A DNA stretch of 64,000 nt from Pachyseris speciosa (GCA_016490735.1 JAEMWC010000662.1:102501-166500); one strand, 5' to 3'. Counted from the stretch's first letter, positions 11,593-22,089 are shown. Numbers and translations are program-made. Notes: generated from the sequence alone by a model not told the origin.

Positions 11593-11674
11593 GTAGTCGT
11601 GGCCGAGTGGTTAAGGCGATGGACTCGAAATCCATTGGGGTCTCCCCGCGCAGGTTCGAATCCTGCCGACTACG
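11593..11674 (+). tRNA. tRNA-Ser(CGA) copy 5
   Basis: An 82-nt cloverleaf with GTAGTCG / CGACTAC acceptor, CGA anticodon and GC-rich variable arm. The downstream flank with a long GTT/GTC microsatellite matches those of copies 1 and 2. Confidence 0.88.
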
Positions 11675-12007
11675 TAATACTCATATTTTATAACTTTTCT
11701 CAAAAAAGTGTCCAAAATGAAAATAAGGCTCAAATGAATTATTAATTAGTGCGTGTTGATGGGATATTTTATGTTGTGTTTTGTTCGATGGGTTTTGGTA
11801 CCTTTGTTGTTGTTGTTGTTATTGTTGTTGTTGTTGTTGTTGTTGTCGTCGTCGTCGTTTTGATTTAAGGATGCTATCGTATCGATTTTCTTATGGAGAA
11901 AGCCGTTTCATTATTTTTTGTTGCTCACCTCGGCATTTAACGCCCTCGGTTGCCGGCCGTCATTGGCCAGTTTTTCTTTGTTATTAAAAAGGTGCACCCT
12001 CACCGAG

Positions 12008-12089
12008 GTAGTCGTGGCCGAGTGGTCAAGGCGATGGACTCGAAATCCATTGGGGTCTCCCCGCGCAGGTTCGAATCCTGTCGACTACG
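12008..12089 (+). tRNA. tRNA-Ser(CGA) copy 6
   Basis: An 82-nt cloverleaf identical in the anticodon arm to copies 4 and 5, with the D-loop GGTCAAGG of copy 3. The acceptor is fully paired, so it looks usable. Confidence 0.88.
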
Positions 12090-12384
12090 GTGTTCCAGTG
12101 CATTTTAATCCATTGATCTAAGTTTTGTTCCTGGGGATTTCTTTTTATGCCCACAAACGTCCAATGACCGTTCAAACTAATATGTAGGATGCAGGGTTTC
12201 TCAGTTCTTTCCTCATATCACACACGCGAAAACATTTGCCAATTAAATTTTTTCCATCGCATAATAACTAGTGGAAATCTCAGTGGGAAGTTCTTACTAC
12301 CATATAATGACTGGTCCTTGAAACTAATTTGGCTTCTTGCTTCATGAGAACAAATATAAAAAAAATTAATGTAAAAAAAAAAAT

Positions 12385-12455
12385 TAGCAGAGCGAGGTTT
12401 CGACCATCGTACCCCTGGGTTATGGCCCAGCACGCTTCCTCTGAGCCACTCTGCT
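12385..12455 (-). pseudogene. Initiator tRNA-Met pseudogene
   Basis: One base is lost in the anticodon stem (GGGCCATAACCC) and the T stem is mismatched; the acceptor is intact. Confidence 0.5.
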
Positions 12456-13209
12456 TGCCGTTGGAACGAATGCGACATAGCAGTTATGTTACCTATGTCA
12501 ATTTATTACATCAGTCGTTTGATAATAGGAAGATTTATCAGACAACGCAACGTCAAATGAAAACGCGAAAGTGGGCGGAAAGTACTGAACGCGGCATCCG
12601 GTGCCTAATTTGCTTTTCTAGCATTGGTCAAGTCAGCGTTTAGATCTGCGCGCGCCGTTGTCACTGTCGTCGAGTATTCTTTGCTAAATCTGTCTAATAT
12701 CCGACACACAAAGGTTTCTCTTTTGCATTGCTGTTTTATTTCGTCTTCATCCTATGTTTTCTTGTTCATGTATCTTGTCACTTTAATGTTTTAAGTTTAT
12801 TTTTTAATCTTGCATCATTGTAACAGCTCTTTTGGTTGTAAAGTTAATAAATAAATAAATAAATAAATAAGTAAAATAATTTTAGAGCAGGAGAAGAAAA
12901 GAGGCATTCAGCAAATGTAGTCCAACTTTTTGAGTGTGTGTCAAAGCTGCTTTCACATCAGAAAAGAGATGGACATGGAGAGATAGAGGAATGAAAATGA
13001 AAAAACAAAAAAACAAAATGAATAGCCGAGCGAGGTTTTTCAGAAGTGAAGAAATATACCATTTCTTACGCGATCAGTACGCTGAAATAATATACATAGA
13101 ATTAAACAACTAAACAAACACAGAAATTGAATCCACTTTTCCAGTGTAAAAATTGGTTTAGACAATGGTAAAGAAAACTATAAAATTATCGAAGAGAAAA
13201 AGTGTTCCG

Positions 13210-13281
13210 TAGCAGAGCGAGGTTTGGATCCTCGTACCTCTGGGTTATGGGCCCAGCAAGCTCCCGCGGCGCCACTCTGCT
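13210..13281 (-). tRNA. Initiator tRNA-Met(CAT) copy
   Basis: A 72-nt copy with intact anticodon arm and acceptor. It has D-loop change GCCGCGGGAGC and T-stem changes (ACGAGGATCCAAACC). It sits in a repeat block also present at 8.0-8.7 kb. Confidence 0.6.
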
Positions 13282-13793
13282 TCACGTCGGAGACTTGGAA
13301 AGAATAGTTATTTTAGAGAAACGCATCGGAATGATTTACTCGTTTATCAGGGAAGGTGGTTCGAAGAAGTGAAGAAATATACCATTTTTTGCGCGAACAG
13401 CAAGCTGAAGAAATATAAATTGAATTAAACCACCAAACAAACAAAAAAGGAGAGATTTGGCAAGAATAGTTAGTTTAGTGAAACGCACCGGAGTGATTAC
13501 TCGTTTATCAGGGAAGGTGGTCCGAAGAAGTGAAGAAATATACCATTTCTTGCGCGACCAGCAAGCTGAAGAAATATAAATTGAATTAATCCACCAAACC
13601 AAAAAAAAAGGAAGAAACTGAAACCACTTTCCAGTCTAAAAATTGCTTTAAACCATATCAATACGATGAAGGAATATAAATAGAATTAAACAACCAAATG
13701 AAAATAGAAATTGAACCCACTTTTCCAGTCTAAAAATTGGTTTAAACCGTGGTAAAGAGAAGTATAAAATTATCGAGCAAAGAGAGTGTTTCG

Positions 13794-13857
13794 TAGCAGA
13801 GCGAGGTTTTGATCATCGGACCTAGGTCCCAGCGCGGTTCCACTGCGCCACTCCGCT
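13794..13857 (-). pseudogene. Initiator tRNA-Met copy lacking its anticodon
   Basis: The anticodon loop is deleted (GGGACCTAGGTCC), which leaves a shortened stem. Acceptor and T arm are recognisable. Confidence 0.5.
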
Positions 13858-14283
13858 TCAGTGCTATCAGAAAGATATTTTTAAATGTCATTACTATGTA
13901 ACAACACCTGATTCACTGTTGTTGTTAACCAATTACATGGGGAAACCGGTCAGTCCATCGTTTGCGTAAGTGGTAAGCTCTGCGGTACACAAAATTCCAA
14001 ATTGCAAAATTCTGTTCGAAATTTACATTTATCATTTGTGCGATTCTCCTCCGTTCCACCATCAATGCTCCACTGGAATATTAATAAAAGATATTGGTAT
14101 GGCCACAACTATGCAACTAGTTTTCTAATTTGCCTTGTAATTTTCAACTGTTTTCACACCCACTGAAAAAGAAAAAAGTGTTATAATTGGGGTCAGAACC
14201 GCTCTCTGCTTAAAATGTCCAGTAAAGGAAGCGTTGTTACACCATAGTCCCACTTAAGAATTAATACTTTTTGTTTCGAGTGA

Positions 14284-14355
14284 AGCAGAGTGGCGCAGTG
14301 GAAGCGTGCTGGGCCCATAACCCAGAGGTCCGAGGATCAAAACCTCGCTCTGCTA
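14284..14355 (+). tRNA. Initiator tRNA-Met(CAT), best copy
   Basis: A 72-nt cloverleaf with acceptor AGCAGAG/CTCTGCT+A, where the A1-T72 end pair is the eukaryotic initiator hallmark. The anticodon stem is CTGGG/CCCAG with loop CCCATAA, and the T stem CGAGG/CCTCG. It is followed at once by a T6 run, a Pol III terminator. It lies in the left arm of a long imperfect palindrome (13.9-15.0 kb). Confidence 0.85.
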
Positions 14356-14678
14356 TTTTTTGTATACATTTACTCTTTTACGTCACAACATTTCTTCTGA
14401 TCAAGGAAGCATCCAAATTATTTTGAAAGACGGCCAGAAGTTCTGAGAACTTCTAATTCAGATTTCCACCCATAACTGTGCGATGGAAAATATTTATTTG
14501 TCAAGTTTTTCGCGTTTGACATTAAAAAACAACTGCTGCCCATTTGTAAGGAAGAACTGCATCCAACAGCAACATTAAAAAAGTTAAATAGAATAAATGA
14601 AAAACAAACGAGAAAAATTGCTAATTCAATTTAAGAACAAACAGGAGCGTATAATGTTAACAACCAGGAAAAAAATTC

Positions 14679-14750
14679 TAGCAGAGCGAGGTTTTGATCC
14701 TCGGACCTCTTGGTTATGGGCCCAGCACGCTTCCGCTGCGCCACTCTGTT
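14679..14750 (-). tRNA. Initiator tRNA-Met(CAT) copy in right palindrome arm
   Basis: A 72-nt copy, nearly a mirror of the gene at 14284. One anticodon-stem base has changed (ACCAAGAGG) and the acceptor starts AACAGAG. It lies in the right arm of the long inverted repeat. Confidence 0.6.
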
Positions 14751-15042
14751 TCAAACGAAACAACAACTATTAATTCTTAAATGTGAATATGGTGTAACAA
14801 CGCTTCCTTTACTGGACATTTTCAGCAGTGAAAACAGTTACAAGGCAAATTAGAACACTAATTCCATAGTTGTGGAAATTCAGTGGAAAATTGATGGTGG
14901 AACGATGGAGAATCGCACCAACGCGATAAATGCAAACTTCGGACAGACGTTTACAATTTAGAATTTTGTGTAGCACAGATATACCAATTAGGCAAACGAT
15001 GGACTGACCAGTTGCGCCATGTAATTGGTAAACAACCACAGT

Positions 15043-15119
15043 GAACCAGGTGGAGCGAGGAAGCGTGCTGGACCCATAACCCAGAGGTCCGAGGATCAAT
15101 TGCAAAAGCACGCTCTGCT
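15043..15119 (+). pseudogene. Initiator tRNA-Met pseudogene
   Basis: The anticodon arm (CTGGACCCATAACCCAG) is kept; the D arm and acceptor are altered and a few bases are inserted in the T arm. It lies at the outer end of the long palindrome. Confidence 0.5.
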
Positions 15120-15334
15120 AAGGAGCACTCCTTTTCCTCGATAAATTTATAGTTTTCTTTTCGTTTAAACCAATCATTAGATTTGAAAATTGGTTTCTTC
15201 ACCGTACTGAACGTGCAAAAATTGAATATATGTCTTCACTTCTGCGTACTTTTCACTCTGATAAATGAGTAAATCATTATTACATTTCTGTGCGTTTCTC
15301 TAAAATAACTATTCTTTACAACTTTCCCACGTGA

Positions 15335-15394
15335 AGCAGAATGGCGCAGCAGAGGCGTGCTGGACCCATAACCCAGAGGTCCGAGGACACTACG
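15335..15394 (+). pseudogene. Truncated initiator tRNA-Met copy
   Basis: The 5' half through the variable loop matches the initiator repeat (AGCAGAATGGCGCAGCAGAG), then the T arm and 3' acceptor are replaced by unrelated sequence. Confidence 0.5.
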
Positions 15395-15800
15395 ATGGGA
15401 TGCGAAACACACATGCATATCAAGTTAAAGTTGAACGTCAAAAAAATAAACGTCTCCAAGAGACCGAACAGTTTTCGAATGAATGTGTAAAATCAGAGAA
15501 CTTAAGATCACAGTATACGTTACCGATGTCACTTTATTGCATCAGTCATTTGATAACAACCGACACACAAAGATTTCTCTTTTGCATTTAATACTGTGGT
15601 AAAATATTTTTAGAGTTGTAGAAGGCGGAAAGAAGCATTCAGAAAATGTAGTACAAACTGCTTTCACACCAGAAAAGAGACTTGGAGAAAAAGAGATAAA
15701 AATTATTAGCAGAACGATGTTAAGATCCTCGGACCTCTGACATTATTCTCGCTAACCGAGTAAACCATCCACACCAGACATTCGTTAACTTCTCGTGTGA

Positions 15801-15872
15801 CGCAGAGTGGCGCAGTGGAAGCGTGCTGGGCCCATAACTCAGAGGTCCTAGGATCAAAACCTCGCTCTGCTA
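15801..15872 (+). pseudogene. Initiator tRNA-Met copy
   Basis: Full length with CAT anticodon, but the acceptor begins with C and the anticodon stem has a mismatch (CCCATAACTCAG). A fragment of another minus-strand copy lies at 15713-15747. Confidence 0.5.
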
Positions 15873-16414
15873 GACATTTTTTTCTTTTGATTATTTGAGT
15901 CAGTCTTAACATTACACCTTCCTGCAGCCTTAAAACAATTTTAAATTGAATCATGATAAACAAGCGCTTTCCATTTTTGTTTCATTCTAATCTATTCTAC
16001 CGTTTTGCTTACTTTGTTGTTTAACCTTTATTGCTTCTGACTGTGTTGGCAATTGAAAGAAAACATTCTTCGTTCTAGTGACATCTCGCTTAAGAAACCG
16101 AGCACACGATCATTGCAAGCTCAGTTTTCTTCATACGGAACATTTGCAATGTTTCCCTTGAAACAAATTTTTGTAGAAAAAAAAAGGTCTTCTCGCTAGA
16201 TCGTATTAAAGATTGTCTTGGCATTAATTTTGATAAAGTAAACCGGGCGTTCTAACGACATAGTGCTATTCGAAATAACTGTTTCGCTTTATGAGACACA
16301 GAGTGGCGCAGAAAAAATGTGGTGTACCCTTAACCCACCTGATCTTTGGTTTATCGGCCCTGCATGCCTCCTTCCCTCTATCGAAGCAACATCGCAAGTA
16401 AACGAGGTTTTAAA

Positions 16415-16660
16415 GCCAAGAGCCGAGCGGTTAGAGCGCCGGACTTGTAATCCGGAGGCCCCGCGGGTTCAAGTCCCGCTCTAGCTCTGCCGAGCTTGTA
16501 AATAGCCAACTAGTTCACCTTATGCCAGTTGGGTTTCTTAATCATGTTATGTTTATTTGAACTACTTGTTTCATATATATATTTGCTCGGCTCTACTAAA
16601 CTTTGTGAGCTATAAACACTGCCCCGAGGGTAAATAAAGGTCATTTATTTTTATTTGTTA
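16415..16660 (+). mobile_element. tRNA-derived SINE
   Basis: The head resembles tRNA-Thr(TGT): A box GAGCGGTTAGAGCGCC, anticodon loop CTTGTAA, B box GGGTTCAAGTCCC. The acceptor 5' half does not pair, and the body continues into TAGCCAACTAGTTCACC...GCCAGTTGGG, shared with the SINE at 38805-39088. It ends in a T-rich tail. It is therefore a SINE head, not a tRNA gene. Confidence 0.75.
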
Positions 16661-17691
16661 CTGAAGTACATGACAATTCATTTCACCTTGATTCCGTTTT
16701 GAGTTCTTTGGCCATTGTTGCATAAATAGGGCCGACCATACGTTCCAAGGACAGTTAAGAAGTTTATAAGGAAGACTAACGCGAGCTAATGAAAAGGGTT
16801 ACACTCAGAGAACCCTTGCTTGTATCTGTTGCGTCAAGCGGCAGAGGCATACACACTAGGTCCCTGCAAGAGGAAATGAGGGACAGAGAGGGAGACACCC
16901 AGTTTGTCCCTTGGGATATGTGAATTTCAGTTGTTATTTTTAGATGTCACAGAAATGGAAGTCTGTTTCCAGGGACGTCCGCAAAGTCAGCAGGCACGCT
17001 TGATTACGAGAAATTCAAAACAGCGTTCCGTGTGGAATTACACTTTGTTGACGAAAGCGAGTTTCAGAAGCAAGGAAAATGGCATATTTTAACCGAAAGC
17101 CCGGAGCTGGGATAGATTCCACGATTTCTTGTGCATCTAATGGACGAAGAATACGACTTCGAGCAAGCATTTGAGTTAGACAGTGATTCTTTAGTCCCAT
17201 TAGACCGTATACTAGACGTACGGTCAAATAGGAATCTGCTGCTCCCTCTGGTCTCACTTCGAGCGGTGGAAGCGACCGTCAGCGTTTACAGAGAGGAAGC
17301 CCCGATATTTCCAGGCGGCGCAAGAGAAGTGAAATCGACAGGGGAACAAAAACGGAAACGACTCTAGTGGTAAACAAAGGAAAAACACTCGTCCCACAGC
17401 GGGTAGAAATACCGATCCGAGCGCAGCATCGACATCGCGCAACTTGACATTGAAGAAAGAAGGCAGGAAAGGAAAAGCAACAAATCGTGGTGGGAAGAAA
17501 ACTGCGAATATGTTGACCAAAAAAGAGCTGGATGGCCTCTGTCACCATCAAGCTAGAGAAAAAGCGTCCCATGCGTTGGAATTTTGTATGAGAGCGCCTG
17601 AGTCAACAGTACATTGCAAAACATTACGAATCGCATTGAACGCTTATTCAAGAAATACTTGATGTTTGGTACAACTCTTCGGTCTGCTTGC

Positions 17692-17844
17692 TGTAATGTT
17701 TGAAGGCCACTAAGGCCACGAACTCACGGACTAAACTAAGCGTTCAACTTAACTCAACCGAACATACACAATCTCACACGCTAGGTCACATGACACCCAG
17801 TTTCCCGCGCTAAGGAAGTCCCGGATGTATGCATGAACACTACA
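17692..17844 (-). repeat. Ty3 LTR (3' LTR of element)
   Basis: A 153-bp repeat with TG/CA ends, preceded in element orientation by a purine tract. It contains AAGGCCACTAAGGCC and CGCGCTAAGGAAGTCCCGG. Confidence 0.9.
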
Positions 17845-17912
17845 CCCTTCCCCCTGTTCCGCTTTAAGACTCCTACACAGATAATGCAACTACTACAAAG
17901 TCAATGTCACAG

Positions 17913-20144
17913 TTAGCTGGTGACATAGTCACCCAGTCTTTTTGGGGGTCGGGTCACTCTCCCCGATCTCCATGGCCCAGGTTCTACCTTAGCTGGACTC
18001 CGGTTTCTCTTGTCTACATAATCTGCACCCCTCTGTTTGTGTTCTGTATCTCGGTCCCTCACCTGCTGGTAAGTCGGCTCATCAGACTTATCAAATTCGG
18101 TTAGCTCGGGCAACTTAGTTGACAGTTCCCTCCCATACAGCAGTTCTGCTGGACTCCTACCAGTCGTGGTATGTGGAGTGGAACGATAGGCTAGGAGGTA
18201 CTTGTTCAACTCAGATCTCCAATCTTTCTTCTCTGCTTGGGCTGCCCTCATGGCCTTCAACAGTGAACGGTTTTGTCTTTCAACTTCCCCATTTGCTCTT
18301 GGCCACAATGGTGTGGCCAGTCTATGTTTGATGCCCATTTCATTTAGGTACTTTTCCATCTCTGCGGATACCAGGTTAGCTCCATTGTCAATCCTCAAGG
18401 TAAAGGGAACTCCATATCTGGCAAACTGCTTGTCTAGACATTTGACAATCACCTGAGACGTCGTAGAGTGAATCACATCAGCTTCCACCCAGCGGGTGAA
18501 GTAGTCCACTAAGACTAGAAAGTGTTCTCCTGATGGTAGGGGCCCCAGTAAATCCAATGCTAAATCTTGCCATGGTTTCTCTGGCAGCTGTGTCGTTTTC
18601 ACAGGTGGAGTTACAGTCGCTTTTGTGACAGCTTGACACCCGTAACACGCTCGGCACTTCTGCTCTGCATCCTTGTCCACACCTGGCCACCACACTTTAG
18701 ACCTGAGCCTCTCCTCCATTTTCACGATTCCTTGATGGCCCTCGTGTGCCAGATCAAGGACTCTCTGTCTCAGTACTTTCGGAATAACGATTCTCGTACC
18801 GCGCAAGATGACATGACCAATAAAGGTCAGTTCGTTACGCACACACACATATAGCTTTGCGGCCCTCTCCCAGTTTCCAGTAACAAGGCAACTGCGTACC
18901 GCTTGCAACTCCTCGTCCTCTGCGGAGGCACTCTCAATTTCCTGAATCTTAAGCGCTACAGGCACGGCGTTTATGGCAACCATTCGGACATGCTCGTCAT
19001 CATAGCGATATTTCTCTGATGCGGGAATCTTTGTCAAACGTGATAGGGCGTCTGCAATGTTGTCTCGAGAGGCGACACGGCATATCTTGTAATTGTAAGG
19101 CTGCAATCTCAGTACCCAACGTTCTATGCGAGCTGAAGGTTTGGACCCTCTCAAGGCCTCATGGTCTGTCACTAAATCGAAGGTCTGCAATCCGTACAGA
19201 TATAAGTTGAAACGCTCACAAGCCCACACCAGTGCCAGGGCTTCCTTTTCTGTTTGGCTGTATCTTCTCTCCACGCTACTAAGGCTTCTGCTAGCATAAC
19301 AAACTGCCCGGCTTTCCCCATCCTTCTCCTGGACCAAAACCGCTCCTAGGCCCACAGGACTCGCATCAGCAATCACTCGTGTGTGTGCTTCTTTGTCAAA
19401 ATATGCAAGAACAGGTGCACTGGCTAACTGCTGTTTCAGTTCCTGAAATGATTTTTCTTGTTCACTGCTCCATACGAAAGGCACTCCCAGCCTAGAGATT
19501 GCTCTGAGGGATTCTGCAAGGGTTGCGAAGTTGGGGATGAAACGCGCACTAAAGCCTACCATCCTGAGGAAGCTTCTGACTTCTGTCGGCGTCGTAGGGC
19601 GACTTGCCTCAAGCACAGCACGGACCTTCTCTTCTGTCGGACCAATGCCGTATTTTGACACTAGGAGCCCTATGAAGACCACCTTATCCATGTGAAATTC
19701 GCATTTCTCAGCGTTGAGGGTTAGATTCTTCTCCTCTAATCTTTGAAACACTTTGTGAAGACTCTGGTCATGCTCTTCAATACTCTCTCCATGCACAATC
19801 AAATCATCTGCGATATTCTGGACCCCATCGCTATCTGACACTACTTGTCTTATTATCTGCTGATACTTCTCGGGGGAGGAGTTGACTCCGAAACTCAATC
19901 TCTTGTATCGAAACAAGCCATCGTGCGTGCCAAATGTGGTAATGTCTCGGGATTCCTTATCTAACTCAATCTGGTGAAAGCCCAGACGAAGATCTAGCTT
20001 TGAAAACACTGAGCTGCCGTTGAGGTTTTCCAGCAATTCGTCAACAGTTGGCATTGGTATACTCTCACGTACAATAGCTTCGTTTGCTTTACGCGTGTCC
20101 ACACACAGTCTGATATCTCCTGATGACTTTGGCGCAACCACCAC
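17913..20144 (-). CDS. pol: Ty3/gypsy Pol: RT, RNase H, integrase
   Basis: A 743-residue open frame. Reverse transcriptase includes LCVDTRKAN and SKLDLRLGFHQIELD, and the catalytic IADD (111-114) in place of the usual YADD/YVDD. RNase H follows with VIADASPVGLGAVLVQ and ADALSRL. Integrase has the HHCC zinc finger (HEGHQG...CRACYGC), then the D,D,E core (LDLLGPLP; RIDNGA, usually SDNG; ANGEVERQ). The C-terminus is a basic RPPKRLGDYV tail of the Mag/chromovirus-like type. The frame is open upstream to about 20220, where it is out of phase with the protease frame. Encodes copying and integration of the element. Antisense to the laminin gene. Confidence 0.93.
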   Translation of the reverse strand: MVVAPKSSGDIRLCVDTRKANEAIVRESIPMPTVDELLENLNGSSVFSKLDLRLGFHQIELDKESRDITTFGTHDGLFRYKRLSFGVNSSPEKYQQIIRQVVSDSDGVQNIADDLIVHGESIEEHDQSLHKVFQRLEEKNLTLNAEKCEFHMDKVVFIGLLVSKYGIGPTEEKVRAVLEASRPTTPTEVRSFLRMVGFSARFIPNFATLAESLRAISRLGVPFVWSSEQEKSFQELKQQLASAPVLAYFDKEAHTRVIADASPVGLGAVLVQEKDGESRAVCYASRSLSSVERRYSQTEKEALALVWACERFNLYLYGLQTFDLVTDHEALRGSKPSARIERWVLRLQPYNYKICRVASRDNIADALSRLTKIPASEKYRYDDEHVRMVAINAVPVALKIQEIESASAEDEELQAVRSCLVTGNWERAAKLYVCVRNELTFIGHVILRGTRIVIPKVLRQRVLDLAHEGHQGIVKMEERLRSKVWWPGVDKDAEQKCRACYGCQAVTKATVTPPVKTTQLPEKPWQDLALDLLGPLPSGEHFLVLVDYFTRWVEADVIHSTTSQVIVKCLDKQFARYGVPFTLRIDNGANLVSAEMEKYLNEMGIKHRLATPLWPRANGEVERQNRSLLKAMRAAQAEKKDWRSELNKYLLAYRSTPHTTTGRSPAELLYGRELSTKLPELTEFDKSDEPTYQQVRDRDTEHKQRGADYVDKRNRSPAKVEPGPWRSGRVTRPPKRLGDYVTS

Positions 20145-20214
20145 AGGACATATCCATGAAGTCGGCTCGTCTACCCGCTCAACAATATCTTTACTTATCA
20201 GGTCCTCAACCTTC

Positions 20215-20814
20215 TTAGTTACTTTTCTCTCGCAACGCGAAGGGGACTCTCCTCGGCTTCTGGGCTACAGGTTTCACGTCCGGGTCAACGTGTAATTTAA
20301 GCTTGTAGTCTTTCAGCTTGCCAATTCCATCGAAAACCTTTGGGTATTTTGCCTGAAGAGCTGAAGCCAAATCTTTGCCAACCACGTTACACTCTGATCC
20401 ACTGCTGACATTCAGACCAATGCGAAGAAGCCCAAGCTCCTTTGAAGTCACGTGGCCCAGAAGACACCTTCCACTCTTGGTAATCACGAAATGTGAATTT
20501 ATCTTCTTATCTCCAACCAACAGCTCAACCCTAGTTTGACCAATGACCTCCAATTCCTTTCCACCATATGAATACAACTGCTTGTGGCAGTTCTCCATTT
20601 TCAGATTAAGGCCTTGGGCCTTAAGTTCCTCGTACTTACTCAGCTCCATAAGGTTGATCATTGAGCCCGAATCAATAAGTACCTTTGTTCCAATGCCATT
20701 AACAAAAATGTCTGGTTGTATGACTGGTTGTATGACATGTTTCTTCTTGAATCTCAGTGACCGTGAATGCAAAGGCACAGTTCTCTTCATCATCTGATAC
20801 TTCTTGATTCCCAC
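20215..20814 (-). CDS. Ty3/gypsy aspartic protease region
   Basis: A 199-residue frame containing the retropepsin motif VLIDSGSMINLM (D-S-G) near residue 48, then a protease-RT linker ending KPRRVPFALREK, which normally leads into RT. The following RT frame begins in another phase, so a frameshift of one or two bases separates them near 20215-20225. On its gag side lies the 34-bp minisatellite. Confidence 0.85.
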   Translation of the reverse strand: MGIKKYQMMKRTVPLHSRSLRFKKKHVIQPVIQPDIFVNGIGTKVLIDSGSMINLMELSKYEELKAQGLNLKMENCHKQLYSYGGKELEVIGQTRVELLVGDKKINSHFVITKSGRCLLGHVTSKELGLLRIGLNVSSGSECNVVGKDLASALQAKYPKVFDGIGKLKDYKLKLHVDPDVKPVAQKPRRVPFALREKSN

Positions 20815-20853
20815 AAAGTTAACAATGTGGCGTGAGCGTCTACCAGAATCCCC

Positions 20854-21200
20854 TGTCGCTCGCTGGTTCTACCTCTAGCTGTATTACTGTCGCTCGCTGG
20901 TTCTACCTCTAGCTGTATTACTGTCGCTCGCTGGTTCTACCTCTAGCTGTATTACTGTCGCTCGCTGGTTCTACCTCTAGCTGTATTACTGTCGCTCGCT
21001 GGTTCTACCTCTAGCTGTATTACTGTCGCTCGCTGGTTCTACCTCCAGCTGTATTACTGTCGCTCGCTGGTTCTACCTCTAGCTGTATTACTGTCGCTCG
21101 CTGGTTCTACCTCTAGCTGTATTACTGTCGCTCGCTGGTTCTACCTCTAGCTGTATTACTGTCGCTCGCTGGTTCTACCTCTAGCTGTATTACTGTCGCT
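20854..21200. repeat. 34-bp minisatellite in the gag-pol junction
   Basis: About ten copies of a 34-bp unit (core CGCTCGCTGGTTCTACCTC) in direct tandem with almost no variation. Because 34 is not a multiple of three, copy number changes the gag-pol reading phase. Confidence 0.95.
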
Positions 21201-21311
21201 CTCTCCTCGACAACACAAAGCAAAATGGCCTTACCTTCCACACTTTGAACACCTTCTTCCTTTCGCGGGGCAGTTCATATCCCTGCTGAAATGTCCCTCT
21301 CTTCCGCAATT

Positions 21312-21937
21312 CTAACACTTCCTACTTCTCTCATTTGCTCTTCGCTGTTGCTCCTTGACTGCGTTGACACTGTCTCCCTCGACCTGCTGTGGGGTTGCTG
21401 TTATGTTTGTCGCCTGTCGACCAGTTGCTTCCCAAGCACGAGCTTTATCCAAAGCTTCTTCCAGCGTAATATTTCTCTGTTCTAATAGCTTCCTCTTTAG
21501 ATCGAAATCCGTTAGCTTCTCAATCAGCTGATCCCTCAAATTATCGTTTAAACTAGTCCCGAAATTGCAATGCCGAGCTTGTTTTCTTAATCGAACCATA
21601 AACTGGTCAGCGGTCTCCCCTTCCCTTGGTGTCAATTGACGAAAAACATGGCGTTCATAGGAAATATTTTCCTCCACTCGAAAGTAGGAATCTAATTTGC
21701 GAATTGCGATTTTGTACGCGTCGTCGCCAGTGTCTGGTATGGAACAGGGATCTGCCAATTCCTCGAAAATGTCCTGTACTTCCATCCCGGTGAAATCTTG
21801 CGAGCATTATCGATGCCCTTTCCCTCGGCATAGTATTCAAACGCATGCTTGCATTTGCGCCACTTCTCCGCTACCTGTGAAGCTGAGCCAGACAAATCCA
21901 TCGGCATTAAACCCTTGCCGGCCATCCTCGTCGCCAA
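21312..21937 (-). pseudogene. gag: Ty3/gypsy Gag, frameshifted
   Basis: The first part (MAGKGLMPMDLSG...KCKHAFEYYAEG) is in the frame ending near 21692. The main part, with RQLTPREGETADQFMVRLRK and DQLIEKLTDFDLKRKLLEQR typical of gypsy Gag, is in another frame at 21312-21785. A zinc-knuckle-like CGREGHFSRDMNC follows a stop just downstream. At least two disabling shifts are present, so this copy is non-autonomous. Confidence 0.8.
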
Positions 21938-22089
21938 TGTAATGGTTGAAGGCCACTAAGGCCGCGAACTCACGGACTAAACTAAGCGTTCAACTTAACT
22001 CAACCAAACATACACAATCTCACACGCTAGGTCACCTGACACCAATTTCCCGCGCTAAGGAAGTCCCGGATGTATGCATGAACACTACA
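21938..22089 (-). repeat. Ty3 LTR (5' LTR of element)
   Basis: A 152-bp copy of the LTR at 17692. The predicted primer-binding site begins directly inside it at 21937. Confidence 0.9.

Larger units (their letters stand above)
13925..15035. repeat. Long imperfect palindrome around two iMet genes
   Basis: The left arm (13.93-14.38 kb) and right arm (14.66-15.03 kb) are inverted copies. Shared segments include AGTAAAGGAAGCG / CGCTTCCTTTACT and GATGGTGGAACGATGGAGA-like sequence. Each arm carries one initiator tRNA copy. The centre (14.39-14.64 kb) is AT-rich. Confidence 0.75.
17692..22089 (-). mobile_element. Ty3/gypsy LTR retrotransposon
   Basis: Two LTRs of about 153 bp (TG..CA) flank the element, with a perfect 5-bp target duplication CTTGC at 17687-17691 and 22090-22094. 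In element (minus) orientation the order is LTR, likely primer-binding site TTGGCGACGAGGATGG, gag, protease, RT-RNase H-integrase, the purine tract AGGGGGAAGGG (17845-17855), LTR. The LTRs differ by only a few bases and one short indel, so insertion is fairly young. Gag is frameshifted and a 34-bp minisatellite interrupts the gag-pol junction. Confidence 0.93.

Noticed and set aside
16415..16490. tRNA-Thr(TGT) gene
   Set aside because: The acceptor strands do not pair and the sequence runs into a SINE body shared with 38805-39088, so it is a SINE head.
17131..17662. Host gene or transposase in the DNA element around the Ty3 insertion
   Set aside because: The frames are short, overlap in different phases and show no catalytic motif or splice pattern I recognise.
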